Source of the DNA: Ophthalmolycus amberensis
Lineage: Eukaryota; Chordata; Actinopteri; Perciformes; Zoarcidae
Reading direction: 5' to 3'
Length of the DNA: 64,000 nucleotides
Assembly (NCBI GenBank): GCA_024529925.1
Contig: JAFEUB010000841.1
Coordinates: 954,501 to 1,018,500 of the forward strand
The notes under the pieces are model-generated. The model did not search any database and had not been told where the DNA came from. It saw nothing but the letters and a program-made list of their open reading frames with translations. The position numbers and the translations under genes were made by a program. Below are positions 1-14,500 of the stretch, piece after piece. Within the stretch, counting starts at the first letter, position 1, and each line of letters opens with the position of its first letter.

Positions 1-489
1 ACAAGCCATTATATAACACTGCAAAACTGCATTCCATGCCAACATAAACAGACGCTAGCTTTCAGGGGGGAAAAAACTCACATTTTACATTACGGAACAA
101 CGTTTACTGTAATCCAAACTGTACTGTGGTACCAACACCATCGCTCCTATAGGTGGTCAACACATGATCTAATGTCTTGTGTTTGTTATCACACAATGAT
201 GATGAACAGCATCAGCATACCAATTTTATTTTTTTAGAAAGAGCTACAGTCTTTCTACCTTAACACTGACTTAGATTACAGTATCTGTGTATTTTTTTAT
301 TCTTATTTACAAGAAAGGATCCCCACAACACAGCAACTAGAATAGAATTTACTGAGCTGTTGCCATTTCAAAATGATGTACAGTTGTCTTGATGTCATCA
401 GTTTTAAAGTGCATAGGTTCTCTTGTTAAAATCGCTTCGGACCAACAGGGGTCAGCAAAGAGTTGTGCTATGTTATGAGGGGACTTTAC
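1..489 (-). other. RIM-BP intron (continues off the left edge)
   Basis: No further RIM-BP exon is visible here: no family block and no acceptor followed by an open frame. The bases are AT-rich with short T runs. I see no recognisable repeat. Confidence 0.6.
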
Positions 490-663
490 CTTGTCTTCCT
501 CCTCGATTTGCCCACACTTCTCTGGGCCACAGGGGTCGGGACTGTGGCTGTGCTGCTGTCCAGACGATGTGACCGACAGCTGCCTCTGGAGCCGCAGCAC
601 CTCCCTCTGAGACTCCCTGAGAAGCCTCTCAAATTCCACTCTGCCAGATGGAACAGGGGAGCC
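490..663 (-). CDS. RIM-BP exon with LLRESQREVLRLQRQL motif (58 codons)
   Basis: This is the last RIM-BP exon visible before the window edge: 174 nt, phase 0, donor GACAAG/GTAAAG. The hallmark FERLLRESQREVLRLQRQL lies at residues 11-29, followed by an acidic, Ser-rich tail. The acceptor TAG sits directly at the end of a 41-nt TG repeat (as transcribed). The alternative acceptor GGCAG further in would hit a stop at once, so the repeat-abutting site must be the one used. Confidence 0.93.
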
Positions 664-707
<44 letters not shown>

Positions 708-3700
708 CAAAGACCACCGCAAGACGAGCACGTCATCAAGTCAGCACATCGTGGCTATTCTAATTTTAGCTGTTGAAAGTTTTAAAACTGCATCCTGAGT
801 ACCAACCTGATTCACATCCCATCTAATATATATATATCTTACCAAGTGAATTGTAATCTAAAGAGGAGCCATATTTCTTGCAATTTAGAACCGATTAAAA
901 ATTGTTTTTAATAAATTTAGAGCAAAACAGTAGTAAATATATAACAGGAGACACTGCAAAACTAAAAAAATAAAGAAATTCATGCAGTAAGACTGATTCT
1001 GGGTCAGGGACCACCAAAAATATCAAAGTCATCTCATTTGGGCATTATATCTTAATGTTCCCATCCAAGCTGAGAAAACCACTTCACCCTCATCACACGG
1101 TGAGACATGTGTTGACAGTCTCACTAGATCAATAGACAGCACACCCCGTCAGACCATTCATTATGAAAACCCAGCAGATGTTCATATTCAGGGGGGCGAG
1201 CTCTTAAGTCACTGGAGCAGTTATTAAAAGCAGGCACTTAGAAAGGCAGCCTTTTCCTGCACTGTCATCTAGTCATCGGCGGTGACGCAGCCTTTCTAAT
1301 GCGGGCTTAAGAGGGAGGAAGGATGAGTAGCACCCGCGCTGCCCAGCAGAGAGCGAGCTTGTGGCAGGGATGACGAGGAGGGTTCAGATGGAACGTTCAA
1401 TGGACGTTAAGTGGTCTGAACTGTGAGCCCAAGATCCGATCAGGGTCCACAGGTCAAACCAGTCACTGAGGAGTTCTGCGAGGAGTACCTTCGCGGTGCC
1501 CTGCCGGGCCTCCAGCTCTCGGCACTCTTGCTGCAGGGCGGCGATCTCTTTGTCCTTGGACAGCAGCAGGTCGGCGTGCTGGGCGAGGTCGCGAGCTCGC
1601 TGGCGGGCGAACGCCCTCTTGTAGTGCTCCACCGACCCGGGTCTCAGCAGCGACGGGGAGTTCACCTGCACGAGAGCAAGAGGGACATGAAGACAGCTTT
1701 TACTTTGACTCATCAGAAGATTAGCGGGTCCGGTGAGCAGGTGCACTGAGAGTAGCCAGTGGCCGAGATAGGAGGTCCGATAGTTGTGTTCTTCACTACT
1801 GGTCTCCAGGACAGACTAGTGCTGGAGGCTCTTTCCCTCTCACCACCCCTCCTGTGGTCGGTGCATCATGCAGCTTTTCATAACAATAGTACGATAGTAT
1901 CTGATGTTATCATGCCGTTCAGGTCGTGTTTCAAGAGACTATTTATGAAATGATTGAATACCAACTTCACCACTTATTTGTGAGCTGTGATGATGTCTAC
2001 CAATAAACGTGAACTGGATCTGATTACCGGTGTTCTGTCAAATACAAGGGACCCCACTGCATAAGCATTTATACTTACTATATCAAAAAGAAGTCAAGGA
2101 CTACAGAAATCTATTTTGCTGAAGCGACTGCATATTCTTGTGTTTTTTTTTTATTGTCTTCTTTTTGTTGTAGCCGTCTAACAAGCGTCTGCAAACGCTG
2201 AGGGATTCAGTCAGTGTATTAGCTCATTTGCAGCCTATGACTACATGTTTCATACTAGATCTGACAAAAAGAAGATGATATTTATGTCTATTTAAAAAGG
2301 TACAGATGATACCTGACTGGCAAGTAGGCAATAGTTTCTATTTACGATATTATCGTAACAAAATATGCTTAAAACTCTTAAAATGGCACTGAAACACACT
2401 GGAATCACTTTACCTTTACATTTAGTTAAAAAAACAAATATCTATATTACATCACAGATGGGATAAACATCTTTCTTTGGTGACAAAGATCTTAAATAAG
2501 GTAAATCATAAATCATAAGTTCCCCCAAGGGATACAAATACTAGCAACATTGTTTGTGTATGTCTTCCTTAAATAACTCCTGTATTTTTTTAAGTCAGGC
2601 TCTATTTTTAACTTCTCTACATAATAGCGAGCTCAACAGCTTCTTGATGTCACTCAGGTGAGGATATTCACGATCAACCCGATAACAGCGATTCCCCACC
2701 ATAAACTTATTGGGAGTGTTTTATCGCGATCCGTTGCATCTCTTCTGTGGATAAATTACATCTCAAGAGACGTCCGACTGAAAACGGAGTTCTCGCAGCC
2801 GATCTAGTGATGCATTAAATTATTCAATAGGGTGCTGGTATTTCTCAACAAGGCGCCCATTCATCATCACTCTCTCAACTATTCCATTCAACTCGCTCCC
2901 GGACATTACGGCGGTTCGGGCGGCGGTGCTTGATAATGAGCCGCTCCCCCAGCATTTGGGTCACGGCGAGGGCCGAACGTGGGAAGAAGGCAGTTGGCCG
3001 TGAAACCGTTTGAGCTCATTCTATTTGTGCGGCGTACCACTCTGAGGTTGGCCTCCTGCAGCTTCCGAGCTCTCTCCTCCAGCCTCTTAGCGAGAACAGA
3101 CAGCTCCGTGTTCTTCCTCCTCAGCCGCCTGACCTTCTCCTCGGTCTCCGGGGCGCTGCTCTTCCGCTACACACATGGGGAAACAAATATCAGCAAAAAC
3201 ATGAACACAAACTATCCTGCTATCCTGGAAGGCTCGTTAACGGTTTGAAGAGTGGCAGTTTAGTGCCATCCTGTCACCAGTGGAAATTCAGAAGCTACAT
3301 GGGGAAAGGCCAACACACTGGCCAGATATTCATCTATTTATAAACTGAATAAAAAGAGCAAGAAGCAGCAGCTCGCTGAAACAATGCACGTTTTTTAAAG
3401 TGTGTTGCTCGCTGCTTCTGTGCACCTGGCCTACTTTCTAGGAAGCCTTCAGTCAAGACGACAGACTCTTGTTATTTTTAGTCTCACCAGCAGGCCGTTC
3501 TCCTCCCTCAGTGTGGTGCAAGTCTTCTCCAGCTCGTCGAGGGCTCGCAGGAGCTCAGAGTTCTGACGCACCAGGAAACCGTAGTCAGTGCCATTCTGGA
3601 AAAAACACAAGCACAACACGGACAGATGCAGAGTTTACCAACTGCAGTTTTTTTTATAAAACAAGGTGAGGGTCTGTTAATTATTTTCAGAGTGAAACGA

Positions 3701-6700
3701 AGCGCCTCCCCCAGCCAGTGTTAACATGGTTCCATCTAATGATGGCTGACAGATGATAGTCCAATGAAAAGGCTTTTCATTAGGCCGACTCCATCAGCCT
3801 ACCCCCGGTGCTGAACATCTATTACACCACATTAACTCATATTGAGCCATGGAGAGAGGGGAAGGAGAGAGGAAAGTGGATTAATTTTCCTAATTTTGAA
3901 TTATTTGTTGTCATCAATCTAAACGTTGCCCCCCGTGAGGACGTGCTCTCTCCTTGCAGATGACCTCGAGCTCTTTCAAATCGGACAGGATTACCAATCA
4001 CCTGTAAAGGGAGGATTGGTCTCAGGCTTCAGGGCTGCACCTCAGCATCATGATGGACTGTGATAGCAGCTGTGAGGTTAGAAATAAAGACATCATTTTC
4101 CAAACCCAGTGTGCATTTAATGACTGCAGTCAGTTGTCATGGACTGAAATTAATACACGTTATGGGTGTTACACAAATGAGCTTGTTATCTTGTGAGCCC
4201 TTAGCGAAGGGCCCGGCTCAAGAGAACAAGCTCATAGATGTGTCATACAGTCCATGTGCTGATCAAGTCATTGGCGTCCTGGAAGCGGCGCCCTACTTCT
4301 GTGACAGGGATGCTGCGAGGATCAGAGCGGAGGAGGGTGAGGGTCGACCTGGCACACGTGCACGCAAACGGCTGCAGCGAGAGCAGATGGACGGACGGGG
4401 TGACCGGAGAAGACGGAGGTAAAAGGTGGAGTGCTCGTCCTCAGAGTCTGCATGTCCCTACACACTGAAGTATCCACAGACAGATGGAGGTGGGTGGTTC
4501 TCCAGGGGACAGTGGTAGACCACATATCCCAGCACGGATAAAAAGCACACGGATGGCTCCACATGTGACACACCGGTGAACCTGCCTCCGTAATACACTG
4601 GGGATCTCATTACTAACGTGAGAAATCACACGTTTCTAACAGCACAAAAAAAAAGCTTATGTTACATTACACATCCCGCCATCTTGTGAGATTATGTCGT
4701 CTTGGTAACTGCGGATGACGGGCGATCTGGCGGCTCCCCGGAGGGTTTTTTGACGCTACTGTTACTTAAGTCAACACTAATGACCAGCTGTGTACTGAAG
4801 CAGCAGCTGAGGCTCCAGCGTGTGTTGTGACGGTAACGTCGGACACCCGGGTCTGAGTGTCTAGTTCAGGGGTATTCAATTAAAATTCACCGAGGTCCAT
4901 CTCGAGAGAATTTCCTCACGCAAAGGTCCAGAACATCACAATAATGTATAACTTGCGCTATGATTTAGTCCCATATGTACTGAAGTAGCAGGACAGTTGT
5001 ATTAATGTCTGTATGTAGTTAACTGAACTGACTGTACAATCAAACATAGACAGTGCAATTGAATAATATCTCAACAATATTTGTCATTTTCAAATTGAAC
5101 TGGATGAATTATAATTAATAATCAAATACATGAATCACCAAACTCCTGTGGTGTAAACCAGTAGCATATCTGACCTGTAACTTTGGATTCAGAATAGACT
5201 GACTGCCACACTTTTCGTAATTTGGCTCAGGATGTTTGGTGCCATCATAATAATTTAAGGATTACCAAATCCCTCCTTGAATATCAAATTGTTAACATTG
5301 ATTATTTACTGAGAGTAAAGTACAGTAAAACGTAGAGCGCTTTGCTTATAGGAGTGATATTTTGAAATACAGTATTTATAATCATACAGTTGTAAAATAA
5401 TTAACTATGTAAAATGTTGGGATTTACTCTAATTTCCTACATTAGGACTGTTTTTATGCTCCCATTCACTCACTCTTTGTGCTTTCTCTCCTCACAGGTT
5501 TCTATGGATCCTGGTTATATCTGGACCCTGGTCTTGCCTCCTGCCGTGGTTCTGTCATATGCATTGAATGTGTTGTAACTCTGTAAATGTTGTTCATTGT
5601 TCATCACATGACATCTATTGCACTTCTGTCCATCCTGGGAGAGGGATCCCTCCTCTGTTGCTCTCCCACAGGTCTCTCCCTCTTTTCTCCCCGTTAAAGG
5701 GGTTTTTGGGGGAGTTTTTCCTGTTCCGATGTGAGGGTTCCGGGACAAGAGGATGTCATATGTGTACAGATTGTAAAGCCCAAATTTGTGATTTTGGTCT
5801 ATACAAAAATAAATTGAATTGAATTGAACCTGCCCCTACTGTTTTCAACAACTCCACAGAAGACACCTGGACGGCTCTGAGGCAGGCCGCAGCAAAACCA
5901 CTGCTCATAGGGTCTGCAGACCGTCAGATTTCATTCTGACGCCGTAGCAAGGCGCTCATTTCTTATAAAGATATTTAATTTTATTTGACTGTGGTCAGGC
6001 TTCCTGGGGGGCTCCCCACCCATCTTAGTTATGCTGGGATGGTGAACTTCTGTTGACGTGAAGGTCTAGTTAGTGGGTTACAAAGCAGTGGCAGAAAAGA
6101 GCATATGTTTTCAGGGGGAGACCACACAGACTAGCAGACACAATATTCTGCCTGAAATTATTAACACATGATCTGGGGAGGAAAATAATTCACGAAAAAT
6201 AAATTGAAACTGTATAAGTAGTAAAAGGGGGAAAAAGGATTTACACAAATTTCCAAAGTGGCAACATTTTTACGATAGTCCAGTGACCAAAAATCACTTG
6301 GTCATGGCCAGACCCACGTCTGTTTCCTAAAACAACTGCATGTTCAGGTACATTTCAAGCACCGTCTAAATTAGTAGTGAAAAGCTTGCAGTCAAAGCAA
6401 CAATGTGTGATCACTATTTGAAACTGTAGGCAAAAAAAAAAAAAACTGCTTCATGGACGACATCTCCAATCAATACATGCAGTGACTCAGCAAGTTCACC
6501 CTCCTTAAACTGGATGCTCTCTGTGGGCTCCAGCTGAGATCCTGTAAGACAGTGTCATCTCACTATTGTGGTTCAGCATGACTGAAGCCTCAAGACTTCC
6601 ATGAAGTCAAACCCCCGCTTCTTCTCACTCATTTTTTTCGACATTTCAATCTATTTGAAATCTAACATTCAAATACAGAGTGGCTTTTATTGTGAAGAAG

Positions 6701-8489
6701 CCACAGGAAACGCACTGGGGTTATAGCGCGGACTGCAAAAACAAGATGTCTTTTTCAGCACTCTTGCAATTTTGTTGTTATTACAAAGTTTAAAAAAAAC
6801 ATTAGCACATTAAGAAAGCTTCCGGAAGAAAAATGTACTTCTGTTTATGGGTCTTACTCTTGATGCTGTGTCGAAAATACTACCTCATAGTGTTGGTCAG
6901 AGATTATAAAGACATGTGTGAGTCTTCAACATGGACAAGGAGCTACTGTAACAATCTGTCAATCCATTCTCTATACACTCTTTCCTTGTCAGGGAATGCG
7001 GGAACCTTAACGCAATTAATGCATTGTGGTCAGGTCGCAAGTTTAACAGAGGGCTCACACACACATACAGACACACACACAGACATAAAAGCAGCAGCAC
7101 AACGTGTTCCCTTTGAACTAACAATTGTTAGCGCAGCAGCAGACTTGATCCTGCGTCAGGAATTGCAAATATGAGCTGAACTAATAATTAAAAAAAGACT
7201 AAAGACACTTACATTGAAGCATTATTGACGTTACAGAGCCATTGTCTGTTATGAACGTTGACGTCACTACCGCATTGTATTGTGGGATATCCATGCCCGT
7301 GTAGTGTGCAGAGTTTGCATACTGCAATGTTTCACCAGAAATACGATGCAATTCACGTACTTTTAGCCGAATACTTAGACTAAAACATCTCACATCCTGT
7401 TTTAGCGTACTATATAGCATGTCAGGAGCCACAGGATGCTACTATTATAAGTATGTGAGACCAAGCCAATGACAAAAGGACACGCAACACCGCTAAATGT
7501 CATTGAAGTGATGCCCAAACACTACATCAAGCAGAGATAGCTGCAGCCTAAACTAGTCTTTTTACATTTCAGCTGAGTTATGTTGTTTTCTTCACAGCAA
7601 ACACACTTTAATGGCTCACAGAGAGTCAGCCTCAGCTCTCAGATGAACCTTTGTGTCCTTGGGAGTTATGTTGCCATCAGTTAGAGGAGCCGGTCCCAGT
7701 GTCCCAGTGTCCCAGCCCTCAGGACGACGATGCTAAAGCCCAATCAATCACCTCAGAGGAAGGCCAGCCAGAGCGAACTCGGCCTCCGCCGGCCTCCATT
7801 CTGATTCTAATGATCTTGGAGTCCGTCCACGTCTTCTAATTGTTCCCTGGGAATCGCACTGAAATACGCCAGAGGCTTTTCTTTAGCCATGAGGTAATGC
7901 CGGCTTCCTGCGGGGGAAACAAACCCCGTGCCCGCTTCCTTGCTTCTCTTGCTGCCACAGAAAAAGGGCTGCAGGTGGTGAGGTCCACTCAAGGCCAGTG
8001 TATTAGCATTCAGCCAGCTCTCCTCTCTCGCGGCACCTTTCACATGGGCCTGGCTCAGAAAGCGAGGCAGACGTAAACGCAGCAGCAGGAGGGCGGGGGG
8101 TCCAAACATCTGTCAGGAGAGCCAGAGCCTAATGGAGCCATGTCCCTGAGCCCTGTTTCAATCTGTCTGCAGTCATCATGGATGCAAGCAGATAACGGAT
8201 TATAAAACACACCGCAGCTGATAAAGACTCCGGTAAACGCAGGGGTGGACGAGCCTTTAACTGATCGCTAACGCGGGAGATATTTTGCGCTGTGAAAAAC
8301 CGTGATGGCATCTGGGTCATCTGGTGCTTGCTCGACCCAAGAAGAGTAGTTGAATCACTTTGGGGGGTTTTCAGATCATGAATACAAAGAATGTTGTACT
8401 TTCAGGTCTGTAAAACAGCTTCTCAGAGAGACGCCCCCCCCCCCCCACATTAACCCACAGTGACGCTGAAACCTTTTCTGTAGAGGAGA

Positions 8490-8552
<63 letters not shown>

Positions 8553-11500
8553 AAGACACAGATCCAGATAATCAAAAAGGTCAATCAAAACCACCAAACC
8601 TCAGTTACACACGAAAATGAAAGAGCAACATTAAAGATAAACTTCACAAGTGACGCGTTACAAATTATCCCAGCGCGTATGACTTCTATTTCTTATAGAA
8701 ATCCGACTCTGACAGGCGTGAGCTTCATAAAGAGAGCAGGCCGAGTTGCCTCTTGATTATCTGGGTCAGTTGCTGTTTTATGTGCCTCTAAGGCGAAATG
8801 AAAATAGAGTTCCTTTCTTCGCTTGTAGAGAAGCGACGACGACACCGCGATAGATTAAAAAAAACAGTCAATTATGACACACCTTCATATGAAATTGGCA
8901 ATTGTCGCTGTACGAATCTCATTTGGAGCTAATAAAACTGCTCGGACAGAGAATATTGATGTGTGAGGTTCAAAGGAAAATGCACACAAAGTGAGACATA
9001 CACTTACCGAGTCAAATAAAATGCGCTAATGCAGCAACTTCCATAGCGAGGCGAAACTGTTCCATTCTCACAGCTTCAAGGTGTTTCATTAGCAACGTGG
9101 TAAATAAAACTCCACCGTGTGATGAATTAGTTATTCAGACATTGTTGCTGTGACCCTGAGAGCTAAAAGCAATGCAAGAAAACACGTGGGAAAAGAAAGA
9201 GACAAGTAAATGGAAAAAAGCATCATTCATTTGACACTTGAAAAATAATGTTGCAATGAAAATAACACAACCAATATAGAAATGCTGTAAGTCCCACTGA
9301 ACACAATGGAAATTAAATGAAAAAAACATGGTTCAGATAAAGATGGCTAAAGCTAAATGAACAGCAAATATCTGAAATAATATTTAAATCATGAACCCCA
9401 GGCATGTGCATCACTTTTTAGTGTCTCCTGGAAACGTCTGTTTTCAGTTCTGTGTGAGTCGCAGCATTTCCGTATTTGGTTGCGTCGTCTCATTTTTGCA
9501 GCATTTCTTTAGATCTCGTGCTGTCAAATCGGTGGAAATGTTCTCTGAATTTGCTTGTGTTTCGTGATTCCTTTAGTTGCAGCGCGTTGACCTTTCTGGG
9601 CCACCGTACACTATTCCTGACCTACCAGGAACCCCCTCCACTGTTTTATGTGATTTCCTGTATCATAAAGGGTAAACTGATCAAATGTACAAAAGGGAGG
9701 TTAGTTCCTGATGTATGAAAACATAAAAACATTGTGTACGTATATCTTTGCAGTATTAATGAGCATATAGTGTATATGGCAGAAAGAGAAGCTGAATAAA
9801 TTTAATAAAATGCAGAAAATGTTGACGATAAAGGGTAGGTAGAATCTGAAGGCGATAAGAAACGGGGAGGAGACACGACTTTAGTTACCCATCAACAAAG
9901 ATCTGAACGGATCATTAAATGTTCGATTTAGCTTTACATATTCATAAGCTCTGCAACCACATTATCCTTTTGTCTGGGATCCGCGTCGAAGCTTCTGTAA
10001 GCAAATGGAAATGTCTAGTCTGGTTTTCACTGAAACGCCAACATCAGCATTTTAGCTGACAGCTAGAACCCCCCCCCCCCCCCCCCACTGTGAGCCTCTA
10101 CGGAGCCGGCAAGACAAAGACACAGACACGCACATGGGCACACGCGTTTGGCCATTGTTACCTCTTTGTTGGACATGATATTGGAAATGTCAGTATTAAA
10201 GCAGCATCATGTACGGTTCATAGTACATGCTGATGTATTGAAGCAATACATCAGCATGCCACTAATTATAGCAATTGTGGATTGGGGGCTTGGGACAGAA
10301 ACAACACAAAGCTTACTTTTGGGAAGGACTGGATAGAAGAAGAAGAAAAGGATAACACACAGTAGTAACTGAATAAACAAGAGTTACATGTAATTCAGTC
10401 GGTCTGCGTTCTGCAGACTCAAAGACAGCAGCAACACGATAACACGATAGTCACTGTTTCATTACAATGTGTCGAAGCACAACTAGTCCTGGAGGCAGCA
10501 TCTTAAGAATTTGTCGTTATTATCTTCCTACATCATTTTATTCGGCATTTCAGAACACTACTGATTGATTTTATTTTTTTTATTTTAATAAGCTGCATGT
10601 ACTCACTGCTGATTTCATTCAGCATACAGGGTTGGCATGAAGGAGGCAATCTGGAAATGTGCCATAATTAATCCAGGCCTCGTCTGCTCCCGGTAATACT
10701 CGAGGGGGGAAAGACCTCCTCCCAACAGAGCCAACCCTAAAACGGCCCACGGTCGCAGAACTGACTCTCGAACACCGTTTCAATTGCCAGCAGAGGCGAG
10801 TAACGGAAAAACCTATAACCAGCGAAGACAGTGAAGTGGATACTAATGGACTCCACGATATCGGTGAGGCGTTACAATTTAGAGCCAAATCAATGACTCT
10901 CTTTATCTCCGTCAGTGGATTTCTAATGAGGATCTATGAACCGCTCTGCTGTCAAACATCCTCTCAACGCTCAAAGGAAGTTTGAGGATGAATGTGTTGT
11001 GATCTCCTACTACGCCTCATCTTCTACAATAGAGGATATATTTTGTAGTCTAAATGTTGCTTTACTCCATTTACGCCACCTACATCTGTTGTGGTTTAAC
11101 ACTCGCATGCATTTTACAGCATAGACATGTTGGTCTCCAGTTCGCTGCTACTTAATATTTCTACAGTTTTGTTCCAATTGCTATGCTCAAGGTTGCAATA
11201 TCCACTGTTTTTATAGGACAACAAACTAGGCTTGAACTTATTTGAGATCTGTGGTGTTGCAAACATGTCTTAAGGTTAGGAAACAGGGAAGCTGCCATCT
11301 GCGCCGGTCTCAAACGAAGCAGAGGAATACGTCTCTAAAAGAAACTACAAATGAAAAATAAAACCACAGAGCTGTTTGTGGCCTGAGGTATTTTCATTAA
11401 CAGCAGCTCTCTCTCCCTATACTCATATATAAGTCATGAAGAAGCCCTCTTCAGTGTCCTCTCAAATCCCCTCCGGTATTTATCACGACTCGCCTCGCCT

Positions 11501-14500
11501 CGCGCCCACCTGACGGTGACAGATTAGGGGGTCTCTCTTGCTGCGTTAGAGAACAAAGAAGCAACACGAGAGGGACCCCCCCCCCCCCCCCAGGCGTCCA
11601 GCCATCTACCTCCACCACCCCCTCATACGAACGTCCTCTGGAGGAGGTTGTGCAAAAAATAAAGAATATGCACCGTCTGGAAATGCTTGTTAGGGCCTTT
11701 TCCTGTCCATATGTTTAGAATAAAAGATGTGCATACATTTCAGCACATAACCTTCATGTGGTATGGACCATCTCGTTTACAGCCAGGGATGGGTTTCTCA
11801 ACCATTACACGCATGTCATGGTGGATTCTCATGTAGCGACGGGCTAATTCATCTCCTATGCCAGTACTGATTTCACGCTTCGTCCAAGTTAAGACATCAA
11901 TATGGAAGCCGTGGTAACTCTGTTGTAGCATCCGCGATGCATGGTGGGTGTAACACTAATTATGAGCACTCGTCCCATCGGCGTTCAGGTCTTGTCTCCA
12001 TTATGACTCTGAGCTTATAAACATTTACAACACTGCCGCACCGACACAGTAATTAAAAATCCATGCTGTCTGCAAATAAAAATGTCACGATCCCCCGAGC
12101 CCGCGAAGGGCTTAATAAGGTGTCAGACACGCAGAGAACATCTGGTGTTTAAAAAAGTCAAAAGATGAACAGAAGGAGGGGTCGCCGGATTATGCCGTTT
12201 TGTGCAGTGTCAGCAGAACATGGATGGTGGGGAGACAGAATGCGGTGAGGGATGATTTGTTTCGTCCCCGACCCTCCACAGGTTCAAAACCCCCGAGAGC
12301 CCCAAAATAATATAACCCTTAATCATATGCATACAAGCCCAAGCTCCTTTGCTACTTCGTCTGCATGACACGATGTAGAGACACTAAAATTGGCATTTAT
12401 GTGTTTTTGCGGCAGCATCTGTGTAGCGGATAAAAAGTTATGTGACTGTCGTCTAAATCAGTGGTTCTCAACTGGTCTGGCTGCGGGACCCACCATCACC
12501 CCTTAATGACAAGCCACGACCCTAATTATATATATAATTTGGGTATATCTATATTCAAGAAGTCTAGTCGTAGTAACGTCTCTGTGTAGTAAACAACTGT
12601 CAAATCAAATAAAGAAAGTACACCAATTATATTTTAACAAATATTAATCTCATTTTTCAAATTTAACTGGATGGATTATAAATAATACATAGAAATACAT
12701 GAATAAATGTTCTTCTCATTTCAAGTAAAATAACGGCTGGATTAAAAAATAAATTACTTAACGAAATTAATTTTAGCAAAATAATTTTCACTGAATTGTC
12801 CTGCAGCTTTAAATTCAGTTCATTCAGGGTGAAGTGAAAAAGCCACGATATTATATTTTTCTCATCTTCTAAAAAGAGAAATTAGTGTTTGACTGGACAG
12901 ACTCGTACAGGTGAATTCTTCAGAGTCTAATGACTCTGGTCTCTCTGGCCATTTCTCTCTTTTGGAGATCGTCCTGTGATTTGACTTTCACAACTCACAC
13001 TTCAACAGTCCTGCTCTGCTCATATGTCCTCGTCTCTCCCCGTGTGTCACGGTGTGTGTACATCTCACTCGAGTCAGGAAACTTGTCAGAATACTCATAT
13101 TTGATTGGCTGAGCTTCATCACGTGATGTGATTCACAACGCATTGGTCGTGTTTTTCCTGCACCGCTGAACAAGTGCCGTAAATGCTGGAATAATTCCGC
13201 TGCATAAAAAATGCCCTTCAAAATAAAATCACTTTTTTCAGGCAAAGACCCACTGAAAACGGGTCCGCGACCCACTTTTGGGTCGCGACCCACCAGTTGA
13301 GAATCACTGGTCTAAATGCTTTTGTCAACCGGAGCTTTGATAAAAACATCAAATATGGGCCCACCATCGTTTAGCCAGTTTCATTCCCCAGACTGGGCGG
13401 ACCACCACAGGCTACTATGCAGCCAGAAGTGGAAGTACAGACAATTAATTGAAAAAAACCGGATCTAACCAGCCCCGCAACGACCGTGTTGCCAAAAAAA
13501 GAATCACTCCTTCTACTCAGTCACTGTCATCCTTGCAGTTCTGCCCAGTCAGCATCTCGTCTCCACAAGGTAAAATTCCACCGGATGTTTCCAGTTATGA
13601 AATTGTCAAAGTCTTAGTGAACACTGATCCACTCCTGTATCACCAGTGCTGTGCCAACACGATGCTGACATACTGGCTTTAATGTAACCAGGTGACTGAA
13701 CACCATCGTACTGGTGTTCAGATTAGTTCAGTATTAGTTCTCTCTGTTGGCGATGATACAATACAAACACTAGAAGTTTAAACTACATTACTCTTCAATA
13801 CATAAAGGCACGGCTGACTTAAATTACGTTTCAGATATTTACTATTTGGATCATTTTTGGATCAACGCTTTATTCTGGCGACAGGGTTAGAAAATGTGGG
13901 CTGAAACTTTGCTGTCTCAGGAACAGGTTTTAAAGTAAGATATGGCCCGTGTTCAGTTCCCTCTCAAATATCCAACGCAACACTATCAGCTGATCAATCG
14001 GCTATTGGCCTTTTTTCCTGCTCCAAACTATCGTGATGACATCGGCCTTTAAAAATCCACCGTCAGTCGACCGGCAATACATATCATGCGTTATCATGAT
14101 CTGGAAGGCTCAGACACTGTATGCTCAACACATTCAGGAGAACACGGGGCAGACCGGGCCTGAAAGTCAGTCTCCAGACGACGGAGCATTAATAGAACAC
14201 ACACTGTCAATTCGTCTCGAACAACAATGCCGGAGCATTCAAATGTCTAGACACTATTACGGCGTTCCACAACGAGCCTATACGAGTCACATTCAATAAA
14301 TAAACGCACATCTGGCAGAAACACTCGAGTAATGAAAGGACTTGGCGACCTTTATTGACATTCAGTGGGTCAACAAACTGAGTCTCCCTTCCCTCCTCCG
14401 GGCGAAAAGCATTTCCCCATTGTGAGAGGGGGGGGGGGGGGGGGGGGACACAGGTAATCAAGGGATTCATTTCGCCAGCAGTTTCGGAGCGGGACCAAAT

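Noticed and set aside
4237..4310. Possible small RIM-BP exon on the minus strand after CCTCGCAG
   Set aside because: The open peptide (IPVTEVGRRFQDANDLI) has no convincing donor before a stop and no family similarity; exons 20262 and 3595 already join in phase without it.
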